Below, one piece after another: positions 43,767 to 55,599 of a DNA stretch of 64,000 bases. The stretch comes from Leguminivora glycinivorella (taxonomy: Eukaryota > Arthropoda > Insecta > Lepidoptera > Tortricidae). The stretch spans positions 3,906,001 through 3,970,000 of the forward strand of contig NC_062976.1 of assembly GCF_023078275.1 (NCBI RefSeq). The letters run 5' to 3'. Each line of letters starts with the position of its first letter. Position 1 is the stretch's first letter. Made by a program: the position numbers and the translations under genes. Under the pieces are notes generated by a model. That model saw nothing but the letters and a program-made list of their open reading frames with translations. It was not told the DNA's origin and searched no databases.

Positions 43767-46700
43767 ATGTATTATCTAAACGTTTTAACGTTGTTTTTAC
43801 TTTTTAGCTTTGCTCTAGGCTGGTACCCACAATATGATCTAGAAAAAGCTGAGGAACATTTCGCTGATTTTATAGAAAAATATGATAAGAAATACGAAAG
43901 CGCCGAAGAAATCCAGAAGCGATTTGAGATATTTAAGAAAAGATTGGAAAACATTAACGAGTGGAACAAAAATAATAAATATACAAACGTGTGGTATGCT
44001 GTTAACCAATTTGCCGATCAAGAAGAATTGAAGCCGTTAGATCAATCTGCAATTAGAAACACAACAAAAGTTATCGAAGTGGAAAAGGAATTTATTTTAA
44101 ATGCCCCAGATGAGCTGGATTATCGCAACCAAAATCTAGTCACGGAAGTAAAAGATCAGAGCACTTGTCTGATTTGCTATGTTTTTGCCGCTATAGGTAA
44201 TGTTTTTAATATAGTAACTAGCAACATGCCTAAAGAAAATCTGTGCCAGGTTTTCGCACCTGTAACTTGGGCTCAGCCCCGATACGCTCTCTTCCTATTT
44301 GGGCCGAGCCAAGACCAAGTTACAGACTACGATTTTGTTTTTTGAAGATGAAATTTTTATAGGTGTTTTTATTTTTATTACAGGGGCGGTTGAAGGTATG
44401 CATGCCAAAAAGTCCGGTGGAGACCTTCAGTCATTATCAGAGCAGCAAGTTTTAGACTGTACTTCAGCAGTGTGCGAACATGGGGGAATGCCAGTGGATG
44501 CATTAAAGTAAGTTTTTACCAGACTGCAGGGCATAAGAACCTAGAAGTAACCTCTGAACTCAGTGACCTCAGTCAGGGAGACTTGAATATTACACACTAT
44601 ATTTACCTATTTTATTTTTACTTTATCATAGTAACAAGGGCTACCAACTACGGTTACAATGATACATTATTAGGTATGCCTTCACAGGTATTTTAAATGT
44701 ATTGCACAACTAATTATAGGCAAACACTACTTATTTATAATCTTAAAGTTAAATGAAAATTCATTATTTAAAACATGTTGTAATGCTACAATGTCATTTG
44801 ACAATAGAAATACATTAATTAAGATAAAAAGAATACAATTAGTATGGTTATATTACCATAATATAAAGGGAAAAGGGACTTAGTCCTGGATGCGAGTCTG
44901 GAATCTACTGAAGGAGTCGAAGTATACCTATATGTATCAGCATGGTCACATATTTCAGTTAGCAATCTACTTAGACGGGGTATTGGGGAAGGGGTATAGA
45001 GACTCAATTGTGTGTTCATTTTTGTTCAGAGTTCTGAATTGATTTCTTTCTAATAGTTGGGGAGGAGGGGGAAATCATTTTATTTCTCAATATAATAGCT
45101 GTCGTTTCTGTTTGTGGACATAAAAGGTGCAGGATATCTGTTTTCTATAAACACACAGGTATTTTATACAAATTGGTTTCGACATACTTACTTATTTTAT
45201 GCTTAAATAATAATGTTGTCGCTATTGAGTCAATCACCAACAAAACGATTCAACGATTGATTCAACTTGGGTGTGATGGCGCAATAATTTTCAACCTTTA
45301 TGCATACTAAACAGGTATAGATTTGGCTGACGCTTTTCGAGAAATTAGCAAAACCGGGATGAATAATGGAAAAATTATGATGGATAGTTTCAATTGTAAT
45401 TAATAATAATCATTCCATCTTTGTGTTTTGCAGTGAAATGGCTGGTAAAAAATTAATGACAGAGTTGGATTACCCTTTTACTCCAAAAAAAGGAAATTGC
45501 CGCGCCGACCCTAGCAAAGGCAAAGTCAATGTTAACGGAGGAACTGTTATTAATACCCCCGACATTGAATCACTAAAAGGAGCTCTTTATGGGAATGGTG
45601 CCCCCATTGTTGTTGGTAAGTGCAGTAAAGTCTGACTTTGTATAAAACTAAACTTCCTGTGGCGTGTCTAGCCATAGAACACTCAAGCGGCCCATACACT
45701 TGATTTATAAGTTTGACGACCGGTCTGGCGAACTTGGTAGTGGCCCTGCCTGCTAAACAGATGGTCCTGGGTCCGAATCCTATAGGTCAGACATGGTCGC
45801 GTGATAAGCGATAAAACATCTCTTTTATCATTTATCGCGCGACCATACTTGCCTGCCTGGTCAGATAATGGAATTTATTTACGTAATGAGCCCAAATATT
45901 TATTCCTGAGTCATGGCTGACTGCTCTGGTTTTATGTAGGTACTTATTAAATTACAATTATGTTAATATCGTTGTCTGAATACTCATAACTCAAGCCTTC
46001 TTGAACTTACTATGAGTCAATTCGTGTGAGAATATTCTATGATATTTATTAATTATGTAAGATGCTATGCGATCAAAAAAGTTTGTGTAGCAGTAGCGTC
46101 ACAACTAAATTTGAACTGAAATTGATGTCACACCTGGAAGATTATTAAATCGTTTTGCTTTGATGTTCCAGGATTATACGCGGGATCTCAACTTCAGGCA
46201 TGTACCGGTCCGGGAGTATGTAGCCCAAACGATTGTACAGCAGGTCAACAGCTTAATCATGCCGTTTTGCTGATAGGGTATGGCAAAGGTAACGTGTGCG
46301 TTATTTGTTTTTTAACAAGGCTTATCATAACGTAAATCTGACACAAAGGCAAACCATTCGGAATACAAAGACCGAAAGACCACTGAAAATTGGTTATGTT
46401 ATTAAAATCACGACATGGTGTCTTCTAAATTGTGTTTATTAGAACTGCACATACATAAACTTACGTGATAACATATAAACGTATAAAGTAAATGCGGTAA
46501 TCGCATTCAAATTGACAAGGTTGTAATTAGGTACGAGTTCAATTTTTATAACTTATGACAGTTATGACAAACATTAAAATTGAACTGACAAACAGCGTCG
46601 AACTAGTAGCGGAAAAATAATCGTTCAATTATTAATACCCCTAAATAGTGAAAAAGGTATACAACCTCTGACTAGCATTGCAATATGCACAATGTTATAT

Positions 46701-47483
46701 TACGAATTTCTAGAACATCAGGCACGTAAAAAATAACTAATAATACAAATATAAAAATATTAGCCCCATCAAGATATAGCTCAATCGATTCTAATCTCGA
46801 TTCTGAACAAACGGTTTTCAGGTTTTTAGTGTTAAGTGAAACACGGTGTATTCATGACAAAATAAATCTAGCGTTTCTCACGTTGGCTAAGCACTACTCT
46901 TGACAACGGAGCGACGAATTAACGTGATTTTTAGGTGGAGATACATTGAAGGGATGGAGAGTGACATACTTAGACTTTTTATTTCTTTCTAAAGCGAGCG
47001 CAGCCGCGGGAAAAAGCTAGTAGTAATCCATACTAATATTATAAATGGGAAAGTGTGTGTGTCTGTTTGTTTGTCCGTCTTGCACGGCAAAACGGAGCGA
47101 CAAATCGACCTGATTTTTGAAGTGGAGATAGTTGAAAGGATGAAGAGTGACATAGGCTACTTTTTGTCTCTTTCTAAACCCCCACTTCCCTAACATGGGA
47201 GGTGGGAGTTTGTATGGAGCATTCTGTAATTTTCGAATGTAACGCGAGCGAAGGCGCGGGCAAAAGCTAGTATAATATAATAACAGAAAATTGATTAAAA
47301 TAAAATTTAAAACGACCCTCTTCGTTACATTGACATTTTACAGATGCAGCAAGTGGCAAGTCTTACTGGCTCTTTAAAAACTCCTGGGGTACGGGCGTTG
47401 GTGACCAAGGCTTTTTCAAGTTGGACATGAGTTGTCCGTGCGGCTTAGGATCGGCATACACGACTACTGCTGATGCTGATTAA
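43767..47483 (+). CDS. Papain/cathepsin L-family cysteine protease, five exons
   Basis: Exons are 43767-44196, 44384-44507, 45434-45615, 46172-46288 and 47344-47483, with stop TAA at 47481. All four introns are GT-AG, in phases 1, 2, 1 and 1, and the joined frame is exactly 993 nt (330 residues), the usual length for a cathepsin L precursor. Residues 1-18 form a signal peptide. Residues about 31-90 are an I29 inhibitor prodomain with an ERFNIN-type pattern (E48, R52, F56, R59 in place of N, I63, N67) and a GNFD-like A78-V-N80-Q-F82-A-D84. The mature domain starts near residue 114. Q131, C137, H275 (in LNHAVLLIGYG) and N297 (in FKNSWG) are the oxyanion Gln and catalytic triad, and LSEQQVLDC is conserved. 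The active-site block is odd: QSTCLICY replaces the family QGxCGSCW, so G20, G23, S24 and W26 are all changed. It is expected to be secreted or lysosomal. It could be an active but altered protease or a pseudo-enzyme; nothing in the frame is broken. Confidence 0.93.
44197..44383 (+). other. Protease intron 1
   Basis: 187 bp, starting gtaatg and ending ttattacag, phase 1. The upstream frame runs on into the intron until a stop near 44345, which makes exon 1 look longer than it is. Confidence 0.88.
44508..45433 (+). other. Protease intron 2
   Basis: 926 bp, starting gtaagt and ending gttttgcag, phase 2. It is AT-rich and I recognise no repeat in it. Confidence 0.85.
45710..46055 (+). mobile_element. 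tRNA-headed SINE in protease intron 3
   Basis: Most complete head: GACCGGTCTGGCGAACTTGG, TAGTGGCCCTGCCTGC, GGTCCTGGGTCCGAATCC, with A box and B box in tRNA spacing. The body resumes at 45863 after the MITE and ends AAGCCTTCTTGAACTTACTA ... TGATATTTATT. Confidence 0.75.
45786..45862. mobile_element. Palindromic MITE inside a SINE (protease intron 3)
   Basis: CATGGTCGCGTGATAAGCGA, then TAAAACA, is mirrored by TCATTTATCGCGCGACCAT. It has GGTCAGA on each side (45785 region and 45860 region), a likely target duplication, and interrupts the SINE body just after the B-box region. Confidence 0.75.
46906..47020 (-). repeat. GCGGCTTCGCTCGCG retroposon in protease intron 4
   Basis: Reverse 5' part, abutting the next copy. 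Confidence 0.75.
47026..47272 (-). repeat. GCGGCTTCGCTCGCG retroposon in protease intron 4, long form
   Basis: Full reverse copy with an additional block of about 65 bp (CCCCCACTTCCC ... GGAGGTGGGAGTTTGTATGG) also present in the copy at 62351-62620, so a distinct subfamily. Confidence 0.75.
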
Positions 47484-47577
47484 GCTAAGCGAGTCAAGAA
47501 TTACTTTTTGTCTTTATGAGTTGTTTGGAGTCTAAACCGATTTTAATTTTATTTCTGACAATGTATTTTTTTCCAAA

Positions 47578-47583
47578 TTAAAA
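47578..47583 (+). terminator. Possible poly(A) signal of the protease gene
   Basis: ATTAAA, the common variant signal, lies 95 bases after the stop. No perfect AATAAA is nearer. Weak call. Confidence 0.3.
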
Positions 47584-48314
47584 AAATAATTATGTCATGT
47601 TATTAAAATGTATTTGGCAGAGTACTTTTTGTCTTTTCATTCCTATCTTATCCCTGTAGTTTTTCATTTTTTTTATATAAGCAAGGTTCTTGTATTTAAG
47701 TAAAAGTTTTTAGTTGAGTGTTATAAAAATAACGACATATTGTATAATTTACACTCTTTCAATAATTTTAATTTAAATATCGAAGTCAACAATTAAGCAA
47801 TTAAAAAGATACTTAACTATAAATAAATAAAAAAAACTATCTTTAAATAGAAATCTAGAATTTAATTACACTCAACAGTGTAAAGATGCAATTACAAAGT
47901 TAAAAATAGAAAGATATAAATAATCCACCATCATTACGATAGGTATCTGGACGTCTCAAATGACAACACATTCACGATACACACAGCTAAGCGTAGCTGT
48001 AAGATGCGCAATTTTAAATTTAAAAAAAAAAACATTCAGTCGAATTGAGAACCTCCTCCTTTTTTGAAGTCGGTTAAAAATAATGACACACACTCACGGA
48101 CAATGAGAACTCCTTATGACTGGTCTGATCAACCAAGAGTAGTGGAACTCCTCAAAAAACCTGGGGATACCCCAGTTAAGCCTCGAAAAAGAGGACTATG
48201 ACAAAATACTACGACGAAAAGATCGTATCACAAGTCAAAATAATGAAATCATATACTCGCCATCCTTGACGACTCTTATATCCCAACAGTCATATATATA
48301 TAAACCTATATGTC
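47584..48314. other. Downstream of the protease; no gene
   Basis: AT-rich. GAATTGAGAACCTCCTCCTT at 48043, then TTTTGAAGTCGGTT, is a repeat end of a type I recall from Lepidoptera. Confidence 0.5.
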
Positions 48315-48741
48315 ATGTATATTATATATATTATGTACGTGTCTCGGCTGCATTATTCCACCGTGGCCGACGAGGTGGTGGACTACGATCACCGGAAGAC
48401 TGGCTACACGCTGAGGGTGCAACAGCTGCAGTCGCGTCACTACGTGCACTTCAGTTCGTTCGTGGTGCGCGTGCCGTGGCCGCTGCAGGACACTATCGCG
48501 AGCGCAGACTTCTGACCGAAAGGTGTGGTTTTCGGCGGTTCTGGGGCAACCTGCCAAATCCTACACCGGGGCAAACGGCGCAACGGAGCCACGCTGTTAC
48601 TTCATCGCCCAAATCAATGGTTTAGTTGTAATACTTTTATTGTTTGTAATGTTTTTGTGTTCTTATTTACTGTTTTTAAAATTTAAGTTTCATGACGCAT
48701 TGGATTTATCTTTATTGCCATTGAAAAATGTATTCAAATAA
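48315..48741 (+). pseudogene. GC-rich coding-like tract with C-terminal membrane segment, frame-broken
   Basis: Frame 48315-48515 reads as protein-like sequence (YSTVADEVVDYDHRK, then HYVHFSSFVVRVPW) and stops at TGA 48513. The next frame (+1) takes over without a gap and reads DRKVWFSAVLGQPAKSYTG, then a hydrophobic stretch of about 24 residues (LVVILLLFVMF within it, about 48616-48690), a short polar tail and a stop at 48739, followed at once by AATAAATAAA. The composition is far more GC-rich than its surroundings up to 48610. This looks like the 3' exon of a single-pass membrane protein with a one-base frame change near 48500, either a pseudogene, a sequence error, or two overlapping chance frames. 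I do not recognise the family. Confidence 0.35.
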
Positions 48742-48749
48742 ATAAATAC

Positions 48750-50220
48750 CTGTTATAATCGGGACCCCTTTCTTTCCCATAAACTTTTTGGTCAGAATTT
48801 CGTTAGTCATAAGTTGTTATTCATATATTTTGTGGTCATAAACATCACTAGTCATAATTTTTGTTACGAATAATGCTTAATGGTACTAACATTAACAACC
48901 CATAATATTGGATGCCATAACCTTAAAAGTCATAAAGTTGATGAGTATAAAATTGAAAGGCATAACAATAATTATCCAAAAATATTACTAGGCATATTTT
49001 TTGAAGTCCTACTGATTGTTCTGCATACAGTTTTAAGGCATAAACCTCATAAGTCATAATCTTTGTTACGAATAACGTTTAATAGTTCTAACGTTAACAA
49101 CCCATATTATAGAATACAGAATCAAGAAAGTTGATGAATATAACATTTAAAACGGATCCCTTTGTTAGCCAGATTATCATTAGTCATAATTCTGAAACGG
49201 TTTCATTAGGGTCACCTATAGATAGGTTAGGTTAGTTTTATGGCAATCCTGAAAAGTTACGCGTTTTTGAGAAAAAACAAATTATGACTAACGAAAATGT
49301 GGAGAATCGATACATTATACCTTATGACTTTATTGGTAGTCCGCATTTACCTCGCGTCCATTAGAACGGAAATAGGACCCCTGCCCCCCTTCTACTCGTT
49401 GACGAAGCCGAATACTACAAAAATCAGCATGCAAAGGAAGAAATGGCGGGAAAATCAGTGAGCTCATTGAGTATTTTAATCCTCATTTCTCAGCTAGGTT
49501 CGGTAGTTACCTTGTGTCATTCAGAGCAAAAATAGGAGCCCCGCATAGCGAGGCTCCGTCGCATCGCTGGCGGGCCCTAATACTTTTAAAAGCAACATGA
49601 ATAAATAAAACACATAACATGTAAAAGACGAAATGGCGGGAAAATCAGTGAGCCCAACGAGAAAATTTTTATTTCTCAGTGGGGTAGGTTCGTTAGTTAC
49701 CTTGTGTCATTCAGAGCAGAAATAGGAATCGCATTTTGGCGGGGCCTAATATTCTTAAAAGCGACATGAAAAAATTAAACACATAACATGTAAAAGACGC
49801 CCAATAAAAAAAGTATCTTCTGTGAAATACTAAATTATAACTAACGATAGTGAACACGAACAAACATTATGACTTCAAACTTAATGAAAAATAATATAGA
49901 TCCCATTGAATGTTATGATTAAAGTTAATGTGGACAGTAATCATTATTACTTGCGAAAATATACTTTACGACAATTATGACAAACATGTTTATTGCTTTC
50001 AACATTATGTCCATAATACAAAATGCAATTTGATTATTATGCCAAACAATGTTTATGACTAACAATAATGATGACTTGCAAAAATCTGACCTCCAATTTC
50101 TGACATTCAACTTTATGACTTTGATAATATGACTATTAAAAATTATGACTAACAACGTTATGGATTATAAAAATCGGACTAAAAAAATTATGGGAACCAA
50201 TAGAGACCCGTTATAATCAG
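48750..50220. mobile_element. 1.5-kb foldback element made of GTCATAA/TTATGAC words
   Basis: Ends CTGTTATAATCGGGACCCCT and the inverted GAGACCCGTTATAATCAG, with similarity continuing inward for about 65 bp. The left half holds GTCATAA in at least six places (for example 48805, 48833, 48852, 48931, 49052, 49183) and the right half TTATGAC in at least seven (for example 49280, 49320, 49867, 49975, 50050, 50116, 50140). A 180-bp segment is duplicated in the middle (49437-49625 and 49629-49797). No coding. Confidence 0.7.
49437..49797 (+). repeat. Two direct copies of about 180 bp
   Basis: AAATGGCGGGAAAATCAGTG, TTACCTTGTGTCATTCAGAG and ACACATAACATGTAAAAGAC in both copies. The second lacks part of the GC-rich block CGAGGCTCCGTCGCATCG. 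Confidence 0.8.
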
Positions 50221-51851
50221 ATCCTTAAAGAAATAAAAATAAGGATATAAAGTTTACCTATTCCCTACATCAGCATCGTTCCAAAAATACCAAAACCATT
50301 ATATTTATTATACTTCACAGAGCATAATTATCATAGTACTGAGTTGGAAAGTTATCTACTACCATTTGTTTTTAATTTATTTTTGATAAAAGCTACACAG
50401 ATTTGTGTAGCAACTTTTGAAATCGCTTGTCATTGTCATACAAAATTCACTGGCTTAGAGTATTCACAATCATTATGTTAATGCAAATTCATGAATACAT
50501 TGGTAGGTACAACTACAAAGTAAAATACAAAGGTAGCGCCATAGATTTGAGTGTCCGTGTCGGTCGGAATTAGCGTCCGTGTAACTATCCCGGCGCCCGT
50601 AAATTAGGACCGCTACATGCGCCCACACTGTTCCCATTGTACTATTGCAAAACATGCTAAAAAATTACATTAAAATCTTACATATACTACTTGAAACTAT
50701 CAATTATACCTATTACACAAAATCGGTTTAGACAGAATCCAGTTTAGGAAAAATCACACCTCTGGTAGTCCAGTTGTTTCTCCGAACACCGTCTGCTCTG
50801 TCCAACTGAGCCAGGAAGGCCTGTCAGTGGTGTGCAAGGTGCGATTTTTTCAGAGTTCTTGGTAAACGCTAGCTTTGACAAAAAGAGTATAATTTGGTAC
50901 GGCAACATTCATCTTTAAGCACATTTTACGAGAATCGGCTGAGAAAGAAAGTGGGACAAACACAAAAAAAAACCATTATATTAGGCCTCCATATGGTATC
51001 GGGATCGGGCGCAAGCGAGAAGCAAGGTGCACGGGCAACTGATAGTGATATGATGTATAATTACATACTATACTTTTCTGCCATACCAACGTTTGAAATA
51101 GCGGCCATCACAGAAATTCCGCCGTTGTAATCTCGTGTCGTCCAGTCCCGTGGACACGGACTATAAAGCATGGGCCATAGACTTTTAATCAATCTGCACG
51201 AGCGGTGCGGGACTGCAAAAATGGCGGCCAGGTTAGTGGCTTAATTAAAACAATAAGGAAAATTGCTGGCCTGTTCGCTGTCTATGACTTTTTGCAGGGC
51301 GGATTTGTCAGTCAGTGTTTTTTTGAAACTATGGAACTTCTGATATAGACTCTATGATGGATCCGCATTATTGAAAACACTTTGTTTAAAAGACACACTT
51401 TAAGTTTATTTAAGTATTTTTTTACAGAAGGAATATCACTGAGAATTTTGGATCGTGCTCACGCCGAAAATTATATCTAGACTGACGGGTTCTTTTCTTT
51501 CTCTGGATCATTTTTCTTAAATCAAATTCCAAAATCAAATATGAAAAAATGTATACAGAAGAATCCGTCACAGACAAAAGGTGGTGTAAACAAGGATGTA
51601 ATATAACACTAGTAACTGTTTTAAAAATACAAACTAATACCTAATCAAAGCATTTTTCGTTTTAACCTAAGAATGACTTCATAGTCCAATTGTTAGTTAT
51701 ATAAACACATGTTTTATTTTATGCCTCGGTAGTAACAAAAATGAGAATTAAGTTATGTCGTATCGAAAAGCTAGTTGGCATTTTAATGCGACTTCCGTAA
51801 TTTTTGTGATCGTAATAAACCTGTGTAGTACTTGAAAAATTATAGATAACT
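50221..51851. other. No feature seen
   Basis: 1.6 kb. Small GC patches near 50560 and 51170 carry no frame with motifs. Confidence 0.55.
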
Positions 51852-52029
51852 AGGTTTTGCCCGCGGCTTCGCTTGCGTTAGAAAGAGACAAAATGTAGCC
51901 TATGTCACTCTCCATCTCCTCAACTGTCTTCACCTAAAAAATCACGTCAATTCGTCGCTCCATTTTGCCGTTAAAGACGGACAAACAAACAGACACACAC
52001 ACTTTCCCATTTATAATATTAGTATGGAT
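51852..52029 (+). repeat. GCGGCTTCGCTCGCG retroposon, full copy
   Basis: TAACTAGGTTTTGCCCGCGG to TATAATATTAGTATGGATTA. Confidence 0.8.
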
Positions 52030-52502
52030 TAGCTCAACACCATGTTATGTAATCTGTAGTCAACTTACTCTATTTCTGAGTTCATCATAACACCCACGGA
52101 TTTTGAGCCACTGAAAATACAATTCTTTTCTGGTCGGTAGCCTTTGTTAATATTCATCCAAAGCAATCTTATTTACAATCTTTCACAATGATACCCCGAA
52201 ATCATAACTCGTACGCATAAAGCACGCATGAGTTACATTCCATAAAATAAACACTCGCATAATATAGACCTCACGCATTCTGAAGTAATGCGAAAAAGCT
52301 CCGAGAATGGATCCCTGGGGTACACCAATCGGGTATTTGCCTCTAGATTGTTTTGAATATTGTTTCGGTCGAGGTACTCAGGGTAACGGCTTGTGCTTTT
52401 AAACTAGCAATGTGCAGTGTTTACGATTATTGGGGTACCTTTATTGAATACGTCTCATATGATTAAAATATGTAGTCAAACGCCTTGCACGAAACTATTG
52501 GT
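52030..52502. other. No feature seen
   Basis: AT-rich. Confidence 0.6.
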
Positions 52503-53057
52503 TTTTTAGGCTTCCGTAGTCAACTAGGAACCCTTATAGTTTCGCCATGTCTGTCTGTCCGTCCGTCCGTCCATCCGTCCGTCCGCGGATAATCTCAGTA
52601 ACCGTTAGCACTAGAAAGCTGAAATTTGGTACCAATATGTATATCAATCACGCCGACAAAGTGCAAAAATAAAAAGTGGAAAAAAATGTTTTATTAGGGT
52701 AACCCCCCCCCCCTCCTAGACGTAAAGTGGGGAGTGATTTCTTTTTTCATTGCAATCCTAACGTGTGATATATTGTTGGATAGGTATTTAAAAATGAATA
52801 AGGGTTTACTAAAATCGTTTTTTGATAATAATTATATTTTCGGACATAATCGCTCCTAAAGGAAAAAAAAGTGTCCTCCCCTCTAACTTTTGAACCATAT
52901 GTTTAAAAAATATGAAAAAATCACAAAAGTAGAACTTTATAAAGACTTTCTAGGAAAATTGTTTTGAACTTGATAGGTTCAGTAGTTTTTGAGAAAAATA
53001 CGGAAAACTACGGAACCCTACACTGAGCGTGGCCCGACACGCTCTTGGCCGGTTTTT
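52503..53057 (+). mobile_element. GGAC-rich repeat, intact copy
   Basis: About 555 bp from TTTTAGGCTTCCGTAGTCAA to GACACGCTCTTGGCCGGTTT. CTTCCGTAGT near one end and ACTACGGAACCC near the other are inverted, but the element runs on 40 bp past the second. No coding and no clear target duplication. Confidence 0.78.
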
Positions 53058-55599
53058 AAATGTATTTTTTAAACACAAAAAGTCTATAGTTACTTGTAAG
53101 AATGGTCTGTATATGATGTGACAATGCCAACAACGTTTTATCGTCGAAACGAAAACGCTTTAATTTCACACCTCTCGTATTTAAATGGATTCAAAACACA
53201 ATCAACGAGAAGTAAAAGGTTTGTCTCAACAAAAATATTAGCTGCTAGCTGTTATTACAAAAAACAGTCAAAGAATCGCTCTGTAGCTGTCAACTTCATT
53301 TGGCAAAAACCATTTTAATTCTGCGTTTCTCAAAATTCTTGATTATCTTAAAGCAATGGAATAAGAATGAAAAACAAAGCGATTCTGTTTGGTATCGTAC
53401 TAGGGCATTCCATTGTCAACCGCAAATTTATGTTAGTTTTTCTCTGTAGTACACTTATTTACATTCAAAAAGGGGTTACGAAAAATGGAACTCCTTTGAA
53501 AAACTAATTTACATGGTAAAGTCTACCTTTAGGCGTTTGTCATTTGTTTTCGAACGGGCCCGGCCCCATACAGTTTCGGATTAAACAGGACCAAGAAAAA
53601 AGTAGCAGACACGAATTCTTTATGACGGTGCCGTAAGGTGGATTATTGAATGTTTTATCGTAGACTTTTATGTTGTGCTTGTGTTCGTGAAATCGTCTTG
53701 GTATGTTTTTTAAAGCAGATCAATCGAAAGATTGGGCGATTTCTTTTTGGTTTTAACAGGTTCGTTTCAATCGTGGAAGAGGAGACATTTAATAAGTTAG
53801 GAAGGAAGGATACAATTGTTCTTAGTTTCTAGTTAACTTTTGTAACTTAAATAAAATACGTGTCAACTATCCTACAAAAAAGGGTTTAAAGCGTAATATT
53901 CAAAGAAATTACTTTAGACACATACCCTGAAGTGTTACAGACGGCGATTAAAGCTATGCCTGTCTAGATAGACACGCTTATTACTTATGTTTCATATCTT
54001 ACCAATCATTTTTTATAGAATCTGTATCAAATGAGATAATTCATAGAATGTAAAGGACCTCACGATTCTTCTCTTTCCTAACAGACTCAACAACTTATCA
54101 GTTAAGTCCAAGTCAACTTTCATTTTCATCAACTCGACAAAAACACAACCCATCAAAAATAATTTCGTGTAAAATGTTGCCAAGAAGAAACCAAGGCTCG
54201 AAAATCGTCCAAATGTCTTATTTTTACTTCGATGCAGTGTCTGTGAAGTTAAAGCTTGATAACTTATTGACAAAAAGGCCAAACGACGTACTTTTACTAA
54301 TGTGTAGAGTTTGTCAGTCTCAGAAGACCTGATAACTATTTGATGGACGAACGGTTTTGTCAACGTAACACGGGACAGATAAAATTTTTTTTGGCAGATG
54401 TTTAAGTTTATTTCTTTTTGTAAGGTGGTTGTGACAATAGGCGAGACGACTAAAAAAAACCAATTAGTCCGTCAGTTAGATTATCAAAGAATTTTAGGCA
54501 CAAATTTTCTTTTTCTCGTAAACGAAAAATGACGACGGTACAGTGCGTTGAAGTTTCGCGTGACGTCTCGCCTAGGTACAGTTTTTACTTAGAAGTGACG
54601 TCACAAGCCCCCCACTCCGGAACTTTGATGTTCTTTATATCTTTCTTTGTATTTTTTCATTAATTATTAGAAAAAGCGAAAAATATGTGTTCAGTATTTT
54701 TTGATGATCTATTTGACGGACTAAACAGAATGCCATTTTTTTATATAGTCGTCATCCCTATCCTCCAACATTTCCACTTCCATAAGTGTCTTCTCATTTT
54801 ATTACTAGGACCGGCCAAGGGCACTAAGGGCACCATGTCTTGGCGTGAGCACTGCCGTGCCCCCAGTTACCCATCCCGCTCGTCAGCAGCAGCCGGCCCG
54901 TTCCCACAGCCTGATTTATGGCTGGCTCGATTGCCTGTCATTGTTTACAGGGGAATTGCAGTTTCTATCATTTTGTCGGCTTGCCAAATTGGCAAGATAG
55001 CTATCTATTTATTTGTCTTCATATGTACCTACTACTTTATATCGATTTTTACAGGATATGTTAAAAAAAACACTTGCATGTTGAAAATTTCAAGGGTTCA
55101 AAAATTAAATTCCCCAAAAAAAATGTTCACACAAGTTTGATAGTTTGACCTTATTAGGCATAAAGTATATAGTCCTGTCATTCAAGTGTAGCCAATAACT
55201 TATTTTTCCAATATTTTAGATTTCAAATTTTTTTCTAACTTATTTTATTATGTAGGGAGGAGTCAACAAATGAAGTTTTTTTCAATCTAATCCCCTTTGT
55301 TGGGTATGTAGATTAATTTATACCGGGCCTATTTATAATGTAAGACATGGTGTAAAAAAACCAATAAAGAAACTACTTACAATGTTTATTAAAACTTAAG
55401 GTAATTTCAATTAAGTACCTACCTAATCTAAGAATTCATTGAAATTACCCCTATGTACCCTACCTAAATGAATTGAATAACCTAAACGTCCCCAGTATTT
55501 TTTATATAATTTATGTTCTAACATAAGTAGTTATTACATTACATCACATTTGGAGTAGCCACCAGCTTTATATCAAGTCTGCAGGCGTGGAGGATTGAC
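53058..55599. other. Repeat-poor stretch, no confirmed gene
   Basis: A 116-codon minus frame (54013-54363) and a 151-codon plus frame (54685-55140, with a GC-rich middle at 54810-54960 and hydrophobic flanks) are open, but I recognise no domain and no splice or promoter context. They may be chance frames. Confidence 0.45.

Larger units (their letters stand above)
45616..46171 (+). other. Protease intron 3, carrying a SINE
   Basis: 556 bp, starting gtaagt and ending gatgttccag, phase 1. Most of it is a tRNA-headed SINE that itself contains a palindromic MITE (see those entries). Confidence 0.85.
46289..47343 (+). other. Protease intron 4, carrying two repeat copies
   Basis: 1055 bp, starting gtaacg and ending attttacag, phase 1. 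Its last 450 bp hold two minus-strand copies of the GCGGCTTCGCTCGCG-type repeat. Confidence 0.85.

Noticed and set aside
43772..44021. Minus-strand frames within protease exon 1
   Set aside because: Antisense shadows of the real exon.
44197..44345. Extension of protease exon 1 past 44196
   Set aside because: The extension loses homology at once and ends in a stop. The GT-AG junction restores the family sequence (AAIG-AVEG).
54013..54363. 116-codon minus-strand frame
   Set aside because: No motif or gene context. The composition is that of the surrounding noncoding DNA.
54685..55140. 151-codon frame with hydrophobic ends
   Set aside because: No recognisable domain, promoter or splice layout. 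The middle is GC-rich but the flanks look like ordinary AT-rich DNA. Kept only as a note.
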